NCBI RefSeq assembly: GCF_000473205.1
Contig: NZ_AXBF01000004.1
Coordinates: forward strand, 1 to 64,000
Direction of reading: 5' to 3'
Source of the DNA: Pseudophaeobacter arcticus DSM 23566
Lineage (GTDB): Bacteria; Pseudomonadota; Alphaproteobacteria; Rhodobacterales; Rhodobacteraceae
Length of the DNA stretch: 64,000 bases
The notes under the pieces: model-generated
Told to the model about the DNA's origin: nothing
Seen by the model: the letters and a program-made list of their open reading frames with translations, nothing else
Database searches by the model: none
Translations under genes and position numbers: made by a program
Shown: piece by piece, positions 17,803-27,207 of the stretch
Numbering within the stretch: the first letter of the stretch is position 1
Layout of the letters: every line of letters begins with the position of its first letter

Positions 17803-17842
17803 TGACACACCGGGGCAGGGGAGGATCTGCCCCGGTGTGTCA
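17803..17842 (+). other. mRNA hairpin between TRAP binding protein and permease genes
   Basis: TGACACACCGGGGCAG (17803-17818) and CTGCCCCGGTGTGTCA (17827-17842) form a perfect 16-bp stem with an 8-nt loop. No U-run follows directly, so it looks more like a stabilising or partial-termination element than a full terminator. The other TRAP operon has a hairpin at the same relative place. Confidence 0.65.
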
Positions 17843-17893
17843 CAGGTGTGTCGCAGGTGTTTCAAAATTTCAAAGCGAGCAGGAGGGGGCGAA

Positions 17894-18397
17894 ATGCTGG
17901 ACCGGATCGAAAAACTCTTTATCGACGTGGCAACGGCGGCGATCATTCTATTGGCCTTGATGATCTTTGCCGATGTGATTGCGCTCAACCTGTTTAATGC
18001 TTCGGTGCCGGATGCGGTGATCATCGTGCGCGAGCTGATGGTGCTGGCGATCATCATGCCCCTGGCAGCAGCCACCACCCAGCGGGCCCATATCTCGGTT
18101 GAGTTTCTGACCAATATGCTGCCGTCCAAGGTGGTGGAGTATTTTGTGATCTTTGGCACCCTGTTTGGCGTCTTTGCCCTGACCCCGCTGATCTATTCAG
18201 GCGGCAAAGAGCTGATGCATCAGATCAATACCGGCAGCGCCTTTTACGGTGATCTGAACCTGCCGCAATGGCCCGGACGGTTGGCCTTTGTCATTGGTGT
18301 ATCCCTGTGCTGGCTGCGTCTGCTGGTGATGGCTTTGGCTGACATCCGGACCGTCTGGCGCGGTGAGACCCTCGATTTCGAGCCCACAGGTCACTGA
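17894..18397 (+). CDS. TRAP transporter small permease (DctQ type)
   Basis: 167-aa four-helix membrane protein with the DctQ loop TTQRAHISVEFLTNMLPS and a C-terminal membrane helix containing SLCWLRLLVMAL. The start MLDRIEKLF at 17894 follows AGGAGGGGG at ideal distance; the in-frame ATG 57 bp upstream would read through the hairpin tail. Second gene of the rightward TRAP operon, with a 97-bp spacer before the large permease that contains a duplicated AGGTCACT(G/C)AGC element. Confidence 0.9.
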   Translation: MLDRIEKLFIDVATAAIILLALMIFADVIALNLFNASVPDAVIIVRELMVLAIIMPLAAATTQRAHISVEFLTNMLPSKVVEYFVIFGTLFGVFALTPLIYSGGKELMHQINTGSAFYGDLNLPQWPGRLAFVIGVSLCWLRLLVMALADIRTVWRGETLDFEPTGH

Positions 18398-18494
18398 GCA
18401 GGTCACTCAGCAGGGTACGAACTGGCCCCTTTGCGCGTCGGCCGCTGACGGTCGCGACGCTTCGTAGAACACTTCAATTTCGGGAATAGACTTT

Positions 18495-19835
18495 ATGGAT
18501 CCGGCGACGATTGGATTACTGGCCTTTGGCCTGATGCTGGTATTGCTGGCGATGCGGGTGCCAATTGCCTTTGCATTGATTGGGGTTGCCACACTGGCCG
18601 CCTTTACCATCTTTGCCTTCAGAACCGGCACCTTCATGCCCGAGCGGGCCATTCGGGCGACCTCGTCGCTGGTGTTTTCAAACTCCTTTGATCTGGTGCA
18701 CAGCTTTGATCTGTCGATGATCCCGCTGTTTGTGGCGCTTGGCAATATTGCCTATCGCGCCGGTATCACCACGGCTGTCTATAACTCTGCCAAAGTCTGG
18801 CTGGTGCGCCAGCGCGGTGGTCTGGCGGTGGCTTCGGTCATGGGCTGCGGCGGGTTTTCCGCCATCACCGGGTCCAGCCTCGCCTGTGCCTCGACCATGG
18901 GGAAGATCTGCACGCCCGAGATGCTGCGGCTGGGCTATGACCCCCGTCTGGCGACCGCAAGCGTGGCGGCGGGGGGCACCCTGGGGTCGCTGATCCCGCC
19001 GAGCATCCTGTTCATCATCTATGCCATCTTTACCGAAACCTCGGTCAGCAAGCTGTTCCTGGCAGGCGTCTTGCCGGGATTGCTGACGCTGGCGGGGTTT
19101 GTGCTGGTGATCTGGGTCTGGATCCGGGTCAATCCCAAACTGGTCCCCGAACAGGGCGCAGCCGCCAGCTGGGGCGAGAAAATGGCAGCCGCGCGCGAAG
19201 CCTGGCCTGCGGCGCTGATCTTTGTGATCATCGTGGTTGGCATCTATGGCGGCTTTTTCACCGCCACAGCAGCGGCGGCGGTCAGCGTTGTCATCACCAC
19301 CGTGATTGGCTTTGGTCAAAAACGCCTGACCCTGCAGGGGCTCTGGGAGGCGGTGCGGGAAACCTGCGTGCAGACCTCAGCCATCTTCATCGTGGCGGCC
19401 GGGGCCAAGATCTTTGTCGCGGCCATTGCCCTGACCGGTATGGCACCGGCGCTGGTGCAAACGGTGGCGGACGCGCAGCTTTCGCCTGTGGTGCTGCTGA
19501 TCTGCATCTGTGGCGTCTACCTGATGTTGGGCATGTTCCTGGATCCGATCGGGATCATGGTGCTGACCCTGCCGCTGGTGGTGCCTTTGGTGGAATCCTA
19601 CGGCATGAACCTGATCTGGTTTGGCGTCGTGGTGGTAAAACTGCTGGAAATTGGCCTGATCACCCCACCGGTGGGGCTGAACGTCTTTGTTCTGTCCAAC
19701 GTGGTGGGCAAGGCGGCGCCAATTGGCACCGTATTTGCCGGCATCTGGCGTTTCTTATGTGTGGATGTGGTGGTTCTGGCACTGATTGTGGGCTTTCCGT
19801 CGATTTCTCTCTTGTTGTCGATGACAGCAAGATGA
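18495..19835 (+). CDS. TRAP transporter large permease (DctM type)
   Basis: 446-aa polytopic permease of standard family length. Signature segments include FGLMLVLLAMRVPIAFALIG, GFSAITGSSLACASTMGK, AGGTLGSLIPPSILFIIYA and EIGLITPPVGLNVFVLSNV. With 16723 and 17894 it forms a complete TRAP system. The ITGSS/ACA block is typical of DctM permeases that couple to Na+ (family knowledge). Confidence 0.93.
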   Translation: MDPATIGLLAFGLMLVLLAMRVPIAFALIGVATLAAFTIFAFRTGTFMPERAIRATSSLVFSNSFDLVHSFDLSMIPLFVALGNIAYRAGITTAVYNSAKVWLVRQRGGLAVASVMGCGGFSAITGSSLACASTMGKICTPEMLRLGYDPRLATASVAAGGTLGSLIPPSILFIIYAIFTETSVSKLFLAGVLPGLLTLAGFVLVIWVWIRVNPKLVPEQGAAASWGEKMAAAREAWPAALIFVIIVVGIYGGFFTATAAAAVSVVITTVIGFGQKRLTLQGLWEAVRETCVQTSAIFIVAAGAKIFVAAIALTGMAPALVQTVADAQLSPVVLLICICGVYLMLGMFLDPIGIMVLTLPLVVPLVESYGMNLIWFGVVVVKLLEIGLITPPVGLNVFVLSNVVGKAAPIGTVFAGIWRFLCVDVVVLALIVGFPSISLLLSMTAR

Positions 19836-19850
19836 ACAGGCTTTTTCATT

Positions 19851-19883
19851 GGCAAGAAATTCTATACGTTGGAATTTCTTGCC
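19851..19883. promoter_or_regulatory. Perfect 12-bp inverted repeat upstream of iclR-type gene (candidate operator)
   Basis: GGCAAGAAATTC (19851-19862) and GAATTTCTTGCC (19872-19883) flank a 9-bp spacer. It lies 20 bp before the regulator start, and its core AAATTC-N9-GAATTT recurs upstream of the TRAP and synthetase genes. Autoregulatory operator is the preferred reading; it could also serve as a terminator hairpin for the permease gene, but no U-run follows. Confidence 0.6.
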
Positions 19884-19902
19884 ACTGCTAGGACTAGAGG
19901 CG

Positions 19903-20697
19903 ATGCCAGATCTGAAAGACGACAAGCGATTTGCCAATACTCTGGCGCGTGGCCTCAATGTGTTGCGGGCCTTTGGGCCCAATGACGATGGTCTTGGCAA
20001 TCTGGAGATCTCAGAGCGCACCGGCCTGCCACGGTCTACCGTGTCGCGGCTGACCTTTACCCTCTGCGCGTTGGGGTATCTGACCCATGGCCATCACCAC
20101 GACAAATACCGGCTGGGGCCTGCGGCGCTGGCGCTTGGCAATATCGCCGGGGCCTCTTTTGGCTTTGTCGAAACGGCAGGCCCAATCATGCAGAAACTGG
20201 CGGATGCCACCAAGACGCTGATTGGTGTGGCGATCCAGGACGATGGCAAGATGCTGATTGTCAAAACCTGGCGTCCGCGCAATTCCACCACCACCTGGCT
20301 CAATGTGGGGTATCGGATGCCGATGCTGACCTCCTCTTCGGGGGCGGCTTTTCTGGGCGCCTTGGGGCGCAGCGAACTGGCAAAACTGATCCAGGCCATG
20401 TCGCCAGAGGATCAGGATCTATATCGGGATTTTGGCGGCCAGGCGCAGTCCAGCCTGCTGAGTGACGGATATGCCTTTGTGCGCGGTGAGCAGCGGTTCA
20501 ACGCTGCCATCAACGCCATTGCGACACCCTATCGCCCCTCGGAGTTTGGCGAGCCTGTTGCTTTCCTCAGCGGTGCGCGCAAATCCGACCTGACCGATGA
20601 ACTGATCACCGAAAACGTAGGACCGGCACTGGTGACGGCGGTGCAGGAACTGCTGCATATCACCGGACGGCGCTTTCCAATCCTATCCGAAGACTGA
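19903..20697 (+). CDS. IclR-family transcriptional regulator
   Basis: 264-aa regulator. The N-terminal winged helix (FANTLARGLNVLRAF, ISERTGLPRSTVSRLTFTL, LGYLTHG) is typical of IclR, followed by the GAF-like effector domain (LGPAALALGN, KTLIGVAIQDDGKMLIVK, SSSGAAFLGALG). The start at MPDLKDDKR is preferred to one 54 bp upstream, which would cover the inverted repeat. It sits immediately after the TRAP operon and likely controls it and the acyl-CoA synthetase gene. The effector is probably the transported acid or its CoA ester (inference). Confidence 0.9.
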   Translation: MPDLKDDKRFANTLARGLNVLRAFGPNDDGLGNLEISERTGLPRSTVSRLTFTLCALGYLTHGHHHDKYRLGPAALALGNIAGASFGFVETAGPIMQKLADATKTLIGVAIQDDGKMLIVKTWRPRNSTTTWLNVGYRMPMLTSSSGAAFLGALGRSELAKLIQAMSPEDQDLYRDFGGQAQSSLLSDGYAFVRGEQRFNAAINAIATPYRPSEFGEPVAFLSGARKSDLTDELITENVGPALVTAVQELLHITGRRFPILSED

Positions 20698-20725
20698 ATA
20701 AAATTTGAAAGCACGACGCGTTTGT

Positions 20726-20753
20726 GACCTCCTGCCCCCTGGGGCAAAAGGTC
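20726..20753. terminator. Possible terminator between convergent genes
   Basis: Nested arms GACCT/AGGTC and GCCCC/GGGGC form a two-part stem between the ends of the iclR-type and CBS-domain genes. No strong U-run, so only moderately supported. Confidence 0.4.
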
Positions 20754-20761
20754 AGGGTGAT

Positions 20762-21283
20762 TTAGCCAACGATCATCTGCTTGAGTTGCAGGGCCTCATA
20801 CTCCAGCTCGTTCAGGCGATAGTTCACCACATCGCCAATGGTCAGCATGCCACATAGTTTGCCATCTTCAATCACGGGCATATGCCGGAAACGCCCTTCG
20901 TTCATGCGGCGCAACACCGTGACCAATGGGTCGCCGGGGGCACAGGTTTCGACCTTGGATGTCATGTTTTCACCCACTGTCTGCGGCAGGGTCTGTCCCG
21001 GCGTTTCCGCCAGTTTGCGCACGATGTCACGCTCTGACAGGATGCCCTCCAATGTGCCCCCGGTTCCGGTGACAAGCAGGGCGCCAATGCGTCGGTCGCG
21101 CAAGACGGTGACAGCAGTGCTAAGGGTATCATGGGAGGAGATCGTATAGGTGGTGCCGCCCTTTTTGCTGATCAGCTGTCCGACTGTTGCTGTTTCGTGC
21201 GAGATATTGCTTTGAACAGACTGGCTGTGGCTGGTCTTTTTGGCCTGATCCCCACGGTTGGGGGCCTGATAAGAACTTGGCAT
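20762..21283 (-). CDS. CBS-domain protein
   Basis: 173-aa soluble protein made essentially of a tandem CBS pair (a Bateman module). The first repeat covers LISKKGGTTYTISSHDTLSTA to GILSERDIVRK and the second VGENMTSKVETCAPGDPL to MLTIGDVVNYRLNE. Such stand-alone modules bind adenine nucleotides and often act as energy or redox sensors (family knowledge). The N-terminal 30 residues are polar and low in complexity. No operon partner is evident; it is convergent with the iclR-type gene. Specific role unknown. Confidence 0.85.
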   Translation of the reverse strand: MPSSYQAPNRGDQAKKTSHSQSVQSNISHETATVGQLISKKGGTTYTISSHDTLSTAVTVLRDRRIGALLVTGTGGTLEGILSERDIVRKLAETPGQTLPQTVGENMTSKVETCAPGDPLVTVLRRMNEGRFRHMPVIEDGKLCGMLTIGDVVNYRLNELEYEALQLKQMIVG

Positions 21284-21405
21284 GTTGAAATGCTCCCTGT
21301 TGTTGCTGCGCCTGGTTGTCTATGGGTCCTGTGCTGTGTCATGCAGATCTAAAGACGATGTGCCTTAGGGCAGCTTAGACGACAAAATGCCTTTGGGGGA
21401 ATACC

Positions 21406-21594
21406 TTGCTCGCCTCGCAGATCACACTGACGCCGCTTATCGCCACGATTTTGATTTTTCTGGCGGTGCTGGCGGGCAACCGCTATCGCCGGGTCTGGAA
21501 GGCTGAAGGACCGCGCTGGCAGCTGTGGCTGTTTGGCCTGATTGCGGCCCTGGCGCTGCTGACACTGGCCTTTGTTCCAATGGCGCCGCTCTGA
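21406..21594 (+). CDS. Small predicted membrane protein
   Basis: 62 codons starting at a TTG, with GGGGGA five bases upstream. The product has two hydrophobic segments (about 8-25 and 40-60) joined by a basic loop containing NRYRRVWKAEGPRW, giving a hairpin topology in the membrane. I do not recognise a family. The good ribosome site and coherent topology argue for a real gene, but the weak start codon and small size leave doubt. Confidence 0.45.
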   Translation: MLASQITLTPLIATILIFLAVLAGNRYRRVWKAEGPRWQLWLFGLIAALALLTLAFVPMAPL

Positions 21595-21617
21595 GGCGCG
21601 CTTTGCGCCAAGCAAAA

Positions 21618-21638
21618 GGGCGACCCAATGGGCCGCCC
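21618..21638. terminator. Short hairpin between convergent genes
   Basis: GGGCG/CGCCC arms with an inner CCC/GGG pairing lie between the small membrane protein gene and nqrM. No clear U-run; weak evidence. Confidence 0.3.
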
Positions 21639-21705
21639 GCGTTGATCTTCACCAGAGTTGGCCTGACCGTCTGACGATCAAGGGCCAGTTTTTAATCGCC
21701 GGTTT

Positions 21706-21966
21706 TCAACTGCCGGTCTGCCCTTCGGTGCGCATCTCGGCTTCCATCTGTTCGACCATCTTGCGGGCGCGTTTGCACTGGAGCTTGTCGCGCAGCGGGC
21801 TGTTTGGGTCGATGTCCTTGCTGCAGACCACACATTTGTCCGCACCGGAAATGGCGTTCAGCCCACCGCAGCTGCCCTTGATGGTTTTACCCATCAGCAG
21901 AACGCCCAGTGACATGCCCAGCATGATCAGTGCCAAAAGCCCAAAGGTAAAAAGGAATGTGGCCAT
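21706..21966 (-). CDS. nqrM: Na+-NQR maturation protein NqrM
   Basis: 86-aa membrane-anchored protein of the DUF539/NqrM family. One N-terminal helix (about 4-25) is followed by GKTIKGSCGGLNAI and a second cysteine cluster DKCVVCSKD. These conserved cysteines are thought to deliver iron for the Fe centre between NqrD and NqrE. It lies 12 bp downstream of apbE in the same direction and next to the nqr operon, the arrangement expected for an NQR maturation pair. Confidence 0.85.
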   Translation of the reverse strand: MATFLFTFGLLALIMLGMSLGVLLMGKTIKGSCGGLNAISGADKCVVCSKDIDPNSPLRDKLQCKRARKMVEQMEAEMRTEGQTGS

Positions 21967-21978
21967 CAGGGTCTGCCC

Positions 21979-23004
21979 TTATTGCTTGGCTTGCAGCTTG
22001 GAAAACTGCGAGCTGGTGGAGGTTGCGAACCCTGTCTCACCGGAATCGGGCTGGCGCGCAATGAACAAAACCGCGAGCCCCTCGGTCTCGGCGATCTTGA
22101 GCCCACGCTCCTGACCCAGCGCCAGCAGGGCGGTGGCCCAGCCATCGGCCATCATGGCGTTTTCCGCCAGAACCGTCACCGAGGCGGTGCCATGGGTGAT
22201 GGGGCGGCCGGTCACAGCGTCGATGATATGGGAATAGCGGATGCCATCCTGTTCAAAGTAATTGCGGTAATCGCCCGAGGTGGCCATGCCAAGGCCCGAG
22301 ACATCGACAATTTCTTCGATGGTCTGGCTGGCGGCATCTGGTCGCTCGATGCCAATGCGCCAGGCTTCGCCTTTGGGGTTCAGCCCTGCGGTGACTAGAT
22401 CGCCACCAATTTCGACCATATAGTCACTGATCCCGGCCTGGGTCAAAACGGCGGCCACCTGATCGACGCCGTAGCCCTTGGCGATGGCGGCCAGATAGAC
22501 CGAGGTTTGGGGCAGGCTTTTGCGCAGCGTCAGGGGATCCTGGGACAGCGACAGGATCTTGGCCTGACCAACCTGTTGCATGGCCGCCGCTATGGCTTCA
22601 TCCGTGGGCACCGGGCTGTCGGGGGTGCGGGCGCCAAAGCCCCAGATCTCGATCAGGGGGCCAAGGGTCACATCAAACAGGCCCTCGCTTTTCTGGTGGA
22701 TCTCATTTGCCGCCGTCACGACGCTGGCGAGTTCGGGCGAGATTGCAATTGGATCGGTGGAGGGCGCGGCGTTGAACTGTGAAATCTCAGATTTTGGATC
22801 CCAGTTCGACATCTGGCTGTTCACTTTGGCCAAGGCGGTGGTGATGGCAGCTTGCAGCGCGTCCGATGACAGATCTGCGGTTTTGTCGATGGCCACGATG
22901 TTGTAGGTCGTGCCCATGGTCTCGCCGCTGAACTTCAGCGTGACGGGATCCGATTTGCAGGCTGCAACAAAAAACATCATAGCGACAAGAAAGAGACGTG
23001 CCAT
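21979..23004 (-). CDS. apbE: FAD:protein FMN transferase (ApbE)
   Basis: 341-aa periplasmic lipoprotein enzyme that attaches FMN covalently to threonines of NqrB and NqrC. A lipoprotein signal ends at FVAAC with C16. The ApbE segments are visible: GETMGTTYNIVA, KGYGVDQVAAVL, GISDYMVEIGGDLVTAG, and the C-terminal metal/FAD-site region MMADGWATALLALG. Divergent from nqrA with a 210-bp shared promoter region, and followed by nqrM. Its targets, the SGAT motifs of NqrB and NqrC, are encoded just across that region. Confidence 0.93.
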   Translation of the reverse strand: MARLFLVAMMFFVAACKSDPVTLKFSGETMGTTYNIVAIDKTADLSSDALQAAITTALAKVNSQMSNWDPKSEISQFNAAPSTDPIAISPELASVVTAANEIHQKSEGLFDVTLGPLIEIWGFGARTPDSPVPTDEAIAAAMQQVGQAKILSLSQDPLTLRKSLPQTSVYLAAIAKGYGVDQVAAVLTQAGISDYMVEIGGDLVTAGLNPKGEAWRIGIERPDAASQTIEEIVDVSGLGMATSGDYRNYFEQDGIRYSHIIDAVTGRPITHGTASVTVLAENAMMADGWATALLALGQERGLKIAETEGLAVLFIARQPDSGETGFATSTSSQFSKLQAKQ

Positions 23005-23214
23005 TTATCCACCTACCCTTGAAACGCCCTTCTATTGTACGCTATTCGCGGCTCTGTCAATCAAGGTTGGATACGGTCGGAAATGGCACGGAAACGCGCT
23101 TTTTCATTTTTCCCGGTGGGAACTTGGCCCAGATCAGACTATTTGCAGGTCGAATCCGAACAAACGGCCCAGAGGTGTTGGTTCTGACCAACAGCAAAAG
23201 AAGAAGAGATAGAG

Positions 23215-24552
23215 TTGCGGCATTACAAGCTACGAAAAGGACTCGAACTTCCGGTAGCGGGCGCCCCCGCACAGGAAATTCACGAGGGTCCCGCAGTCAG
23301 GACCGTTGCCTTGCTGGGCAGCGACTACCTAGGTTTGAAACCCCGTCTCGCGGTGCAGGAGGGCGATGTGATCGCCGCCGGTTCCCCGGTCTTTGCCCAT
23401 AAGGACACGCCTGATGTGCAGGTGGTCTCGCCGGTGTCGGGCCGCGTCAAAGCGGTGAACCGTGGCGCCCGTCGGGTGCTGGTCAGCGTCGAGATCGAAG
23501 TGGATGCCGCAGCGGCTGATCCGGTGGATTTTTCCGCGCTCGGCGATGTCGCCACGGCTGAAGGTCTGGCAAAACGTCTCTGCGCGGCAGGTCTGTGGAC
23601 CTCGTTCCGCACCCGGCCCTACTCCAAGGTGCCCGCATCCGATACGCGCCCGGCGGCGATCTATGTGACGGCGATGGAATCAGAGCCACTGGCAGCGGAT
23701 GCCAGCGTCATCATCAATCAGGCGGCCGATGACTTTGCGGCGGGGCTCAAGGCCATCGCCAAGCTGAGCGCGGGCAATACCTATCTCTGCCAATCCGGTG
23801 ACGCCTCGATCCCCAGTGCCGAAGGTGTTGAGGTGGTTGGCTTTGACGGGCCGCATCCTGCGGGCCTGGCTGGCACCCATATGCATTTCATCGAGCCGCC
23901 CACCACGACCAAAACAGTCTGGAGCATTGGCTATCAGGATGTGATCGCCATTGGCCGTCTGCTGGGTACTGGTCGGGTCAGCGGCGAACGCATTGTTGCC
24001 CTGTCGGGACCGCTGGTCAGCACACCACGTCTGATCCGTACCACGGCTGGTGCGTCGATGGCGGATCTGCTGGCCGGTGAGCTGGACAGCGCTGTGGCGC
24101 CGCGGGTGATTTCCGGTTCGATCCTGTCGGGTCGTGCGGGCGCCGGTGCCGATGGCTATCTGGGGCGCTACGCGCGCCAGATTACCGTGATCGAAGAAGA
24201 CCACAAACAGATTGCCATGGGCTGGATTCGCCCGATGGCGAGCAAATACGCGGTGCAGCCGGTGCTGGGATCGCTGTTCTCGAACAAGCTTTATGCGCTG
24301 ACATCAAACCTCAATGGCGGACGGCGCGCCATGGTGCCCACCGGCACCTTTGAACAGCTGATGCCGCAGGACTATTTGCCAACGCAGCTTTTGCGCGCGC
24401 TTTTGGTGATGGATACCGATCAGGCCCAGGCGCTGGGTGCGCTGGAACTGGACGAAGAAGATCTCGGGCTGGTCGGCTTTGCCTGCCCGGCAAAATACGA
24501 ATACGGACTGGCGCTGCGCGACAGTCTGACGAAGATCGAAAAGGAGGGATAG
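23215..24552 (+). CDS. nqrA: Na+-translocating NADH:quinone reductase subunit A
   Basis: 445-aa soluble quinone-binding subunit of the Na+-NQR complex. The opening RHYKLRKGLELPVAG is typical of NqrA (usual length about 446). Its start is a TTG at 23215 with a purine-rich AAGAAGAGAT upstream; no nearby ATG gives a better product. First gene of nqrABCDEF, divergent from apbE. The complex oxidises NADH, reduces ubiquinone and exports Na+, which could power the Na+-dependent TRAP transporters encoded nearby (inference). Confidence 0.95.
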   Translation: MRHYKLRKGLELPVAGAPAQEIHEGPAVRTVALLGSDYLGLKPRLAVQEGDVIAAGSPVFAHKDTPDVQVVSPVSGRVKAVNRGARRVLVSVEIEVDAAAADPVDFSALGDVATAEGLAKRLCAAGLWTSFRTRPYSKVPASDTRPAAIYVTAMESEPLAADASVIINQAADDFAAGLKAIAKLSAGNTYLCQSGDASIPSAEGVEVVGFDGPHPAGLAGTHMHFIEPPTTTKTVWSIGYQDVIAIGRLLGTGRVSGERIVALSGPLVSTPRLIRTTAGASMADLLAGELDSAVAPRVISGSILSGRAGAGADGYLGRYARQITVIEEDHKQIAMGWIRPMASKYAVQPVLGSLFSNKLYALTSNLNGGRRAMVPTGTFEQLMPQDYLPTQLLRALLVMDTDQAQALGALELDEEDLGLVGFACPAKYEYGLALRDSLTKIEKEG

Positions 24553-24556
24553 TCTC

Positions 24557-25756
24557 TTGGGTCTCCGTAACTTTTTTGACCGCATCGAGCCGAACTTTAG
24601 CAAGGGTGGCAAATGGGAGAAACTGTTCCCCATCTACGAGATGGTGGAAAGCTTCCTCTATACACCAAAGACGGTCACAACGGCTGCGCCCCATGCGCGG
24701 TCCTATATCGATATGAAGCGGATCATGACCTATGTGGTCATCGCAACGATCCCCTGCATTCTGTTTGGTCTTTATAACACCGGCCTGCAGGTCAACACCG
24801 CGCTTGGCCACTACGAGGCCACGGGCTGGCGCGTTGCCGTGCTGGACGTTCTCGGGGTCGGCTTTGACCCCAGCAAGCCGCTGGTCAATATGGCGCATGG
24901 TCTGCTGTATTTCCTGCCGATCTATCTGGTTACGCTGGTGGTTGGCGGCATCTGGGAGGTGATCTTTGCCACCCTGCGCGGCCATGAGGTCAACGAAGGC
25001 TTTCTGGTGACCTCGATGCTATTTGCCTTGATCGTTCCAGCCAGTATTCCGCTGTGGCAGGTGGCCCTGGGCATTTCCTTTGGCGTGGTCATCGGCAAAG
25101 AGGTCTTTGGCGGCACCGGCAAAAACTTCCTCAACCCTGCCTTGACCGGTCGTGCCTTCCTGTATTTTGCCTATCCGGCCTATATGTCTGGCGACAGCAT
25201 CTGGACGCCCGTGGATGGGTTCTCCGGCGCCACCGCGCTGGCGGTTTCTGCTTCGGCCGGGTTTGATCAGCTGGCCGCCAATGGGGTGGAGTGGATGGAT
25301 GCCTTTATCGGCACTATTCAGGGCTCCCTTGGCGAGACCTCGACGCTGGCCTGCCTGATCGGTCTGGCCTTCCTCTTGGTGACCAAGATTGCCAACTGGC
25401 GTCTGATCATTGGCTGCATGGCGGGTATGGTGGGTTTCTCGCTGCTGCTCAACACCATTGGGTCCGACAGCAACCCGATGTTTGCAATGCCCTGGTACTG
25501 GCATCTGGTTACCGGTGGGTTTGCCTTTGGCATGGTCTTTATGGTCACCGAGCCGGTTTCGGCCAGCCATACCAATATGGGGCGCTATCTCTATGGCGCG
25601 CTGATTGGCTTCATGGTGGTGATGATCCGGGTGATCAACCCGGCCTTCCCCGAAGGCATGATGCTGGCCATCCTGTTTGGCAACGTCTTTGCGCCGCTGA
25701 TCGACTATTTTGTCATTCAGGCCAATATCAAACGGAGAGCGAAGCGTCATGTCTGA
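24557..25756 (+). CDS. nqrB: Na+-translocating NADH:quinone reductase subunit B
   Basis: 399-aa polytopic subunit carrying one covalently bound FMN and riboflavin. The flavinylation motif DGFSGATALAVS is present, with the acceptor threonine in SGAT. Segments ARSYIDMKRIMTYVV and PSKPLVNMAHGLLYFLPIYL match the family. TTG start 4 nt after nqrA, with AAGGAGG 9 nt upstream. Its stop overlaps the nqrC start by 8 bp. Confidence 0.95.
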   Translation: MGLRNFFDRIEPNFSKGGKWEKLFPIYEMVESFLYTPKTVTTAAPHARSYIDMKRIMTYVVIATIPCILFGLYNTGLQVNTALGHYEATGWRVAVLDVLGVGFDPSKPLVNMAHGLLYFLPIYLVTLVVGGIWEVIFATLRGHEVNEGFLVTSMLFALIVPASIPLWQVALGISFGVVIGKEVFGGTGKNFLNPALTGRAFLYFAYPAYMSGDSIWTPVDGFSGATALAVSASAGFDQLAANGVEWMDAFIGTIQGSLGETSTLACLIGLAFLLVTKIANWRLIIGCMAGMVGFSLLLNTIGSDSNPMFAMPWYWHLVTGGFAFGMVFMVTEPVSASHTNMGRYLYGALIGFMVVMIRVINPAFPEGMMLAILFGNVFAPLIDYFVIQANIKRRAKRHV

Positions 25757-26555
25757 GCAAACCAACAAAGGCGCGATCCAGCGCTTCCTTGAGGCCTCGC
25801 CCGATTCCACCGGCAAAACCCTGTTTGTCGCCGTGGTGCTCTGCCTCTGTGCCTCGATGATCGTTTCGGCGGCGGCAGTGGCGCTGCGCCCGACGCAGGA
25901 AGCCAACAAGCTGAAAGACAAGCAGATCAATATTCTGCAGGTCGCAGGCCTATATGAACCCGGCGTCAATGTGACCGAGGCCTTTGGCGCCTCCTTTGAG
26001 CCGCGCATTCTGGAGCTGGCCACCGGTCGGTTTACCGACGATTTTGATGTGGCCACATTTGACGACCGCGCCGCAGCGGATGATCCGGCGACCTCGATCA
26101 AACTGGACTATGACCCGGCCTCGATCGGGCGGCAGTCAAAATACATGACCGTCTATCTGCTGAAGGATGACGCAGGCGAGATCGACAAGGTGATCCTGCC
26201 GCTGCATGGCTATGGTCTGTGGTCGACGCTTTATGGCTTTATCGCGGTGGAAGAAAACGGCAATGACATCTTTGGTCTGCAATTTTACAGCCACGCCGAA
26301 ACCCCCGGTCTGGGCGCCGAGGTGGACAACCCGCGCTGGAAGGCCCTGTGGAAGGGCAAACATCTGACGGATGCGGCTGGTGAGCTGCAAATCACCGTGG
26401 CCAAGACCGCGCCCGCCGCTGGCAAAGAGTTCCATGTGGATGCGCTGTCAGGGGCAACGCTGACCTCGGCTGGTGTCGACAACCTGGTGCGCTTCTGGAT
26501 GGGCGAAACCGGGTATGCGCCGTTCCTTGCCAATCTCAAAGCAGGAGATATCTGA
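25749..26555 (+). CDS. nqrC: Na+-translocating NADH:quinone reductase subunit C
   Basis: 268-aa subunit with one N-terminal membrane helix (about 22-46) and a periplasmic FMN-binding domain. The second flavinylation motif, [13 protein letters not shown], is near the C-terminus, and [17 protein letters not shown] is a family block. The ATG at 25749 overlaps nqrB; an earlier in-frame ATG is deeper in nqrB and less likely. Stop and the nqrD start share TGATG. Confidence 0.95.
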   Translation: MSEQTNKGAIQRFLEASPDSTGKTLFVAVVLCLCASMIVSAAAVALRPTQEANKLKDKQINILQVAGLYEPGVNVTEAFGASFEPRILELATGRFTDDFDVATFDDRAAADDPATSIKLDYDPASIGRQSKYMTVYLLKDDAGEIDKVILPLHGYGLWSTLYGFIAVEENGNDIFGLQFYSHAETPGLGAEVDNPRWKALWKGKHLTDAAGELQITVAKTAPAAGKEFHVDALSGATLTSAGVDNLVRFWMGETGYAPFLANLKAGDI

Positions 26556-27207
26556 TGTCCCAGACACGTAGGGAAATGCTGCTCGACCCATTGGTCGACA
26601 ATAACCCGATCACCCTGCAGGTGCTTGGCATCTGTTCTGCCCTGGCGGTGACCTCCTCGCTGAAAGTGGCGCTGGTGATGACCATCGCGGTGACGCTGGT
26701 CACGGCCTTTTCGTCCATGTTCATCTCGGTGCTGCGCAACCAGATCCCCAGCTCGATCCGCATTATTGTGCAGATGGTGATCATTGCATCCTTGGTGATC
26801 CTGGTGGATCAGGTGCTCAAGGCCTATGCCTTTGAAATCTCCAAAACCCTGTCGGTTTTTGTGGGTCTGATCATTACCAACTGTATCGTCATGGGCCGGG
26901 CCGAAGCCTTTGCCATGAAGAACCCGCCGGTGGCCTCCTTCATCGACGGCATCGGCAATGGCCTGGGCTATGGGTTTATCCTGATGCTGGTTGGTTTTTT
27001 CCGCGAGCTGTTTGGCGCGGGCTCGTTGTTTGGGGTGACCATTCTGGAAACCGTGAACAACGGTGGCTGGTATGTGCCAAACGGGTTGCTGCTGCTGCCG
27101 CCCTCTGCCTTCTTCGTTATCGGTCTTTTGATCTGGGCCTTCCGCACCTGGAAACCCGAACAGGTGGAAGAGCGTGAACATAAAATTCAAGTCGTAGAGG
27201 CCCACTG

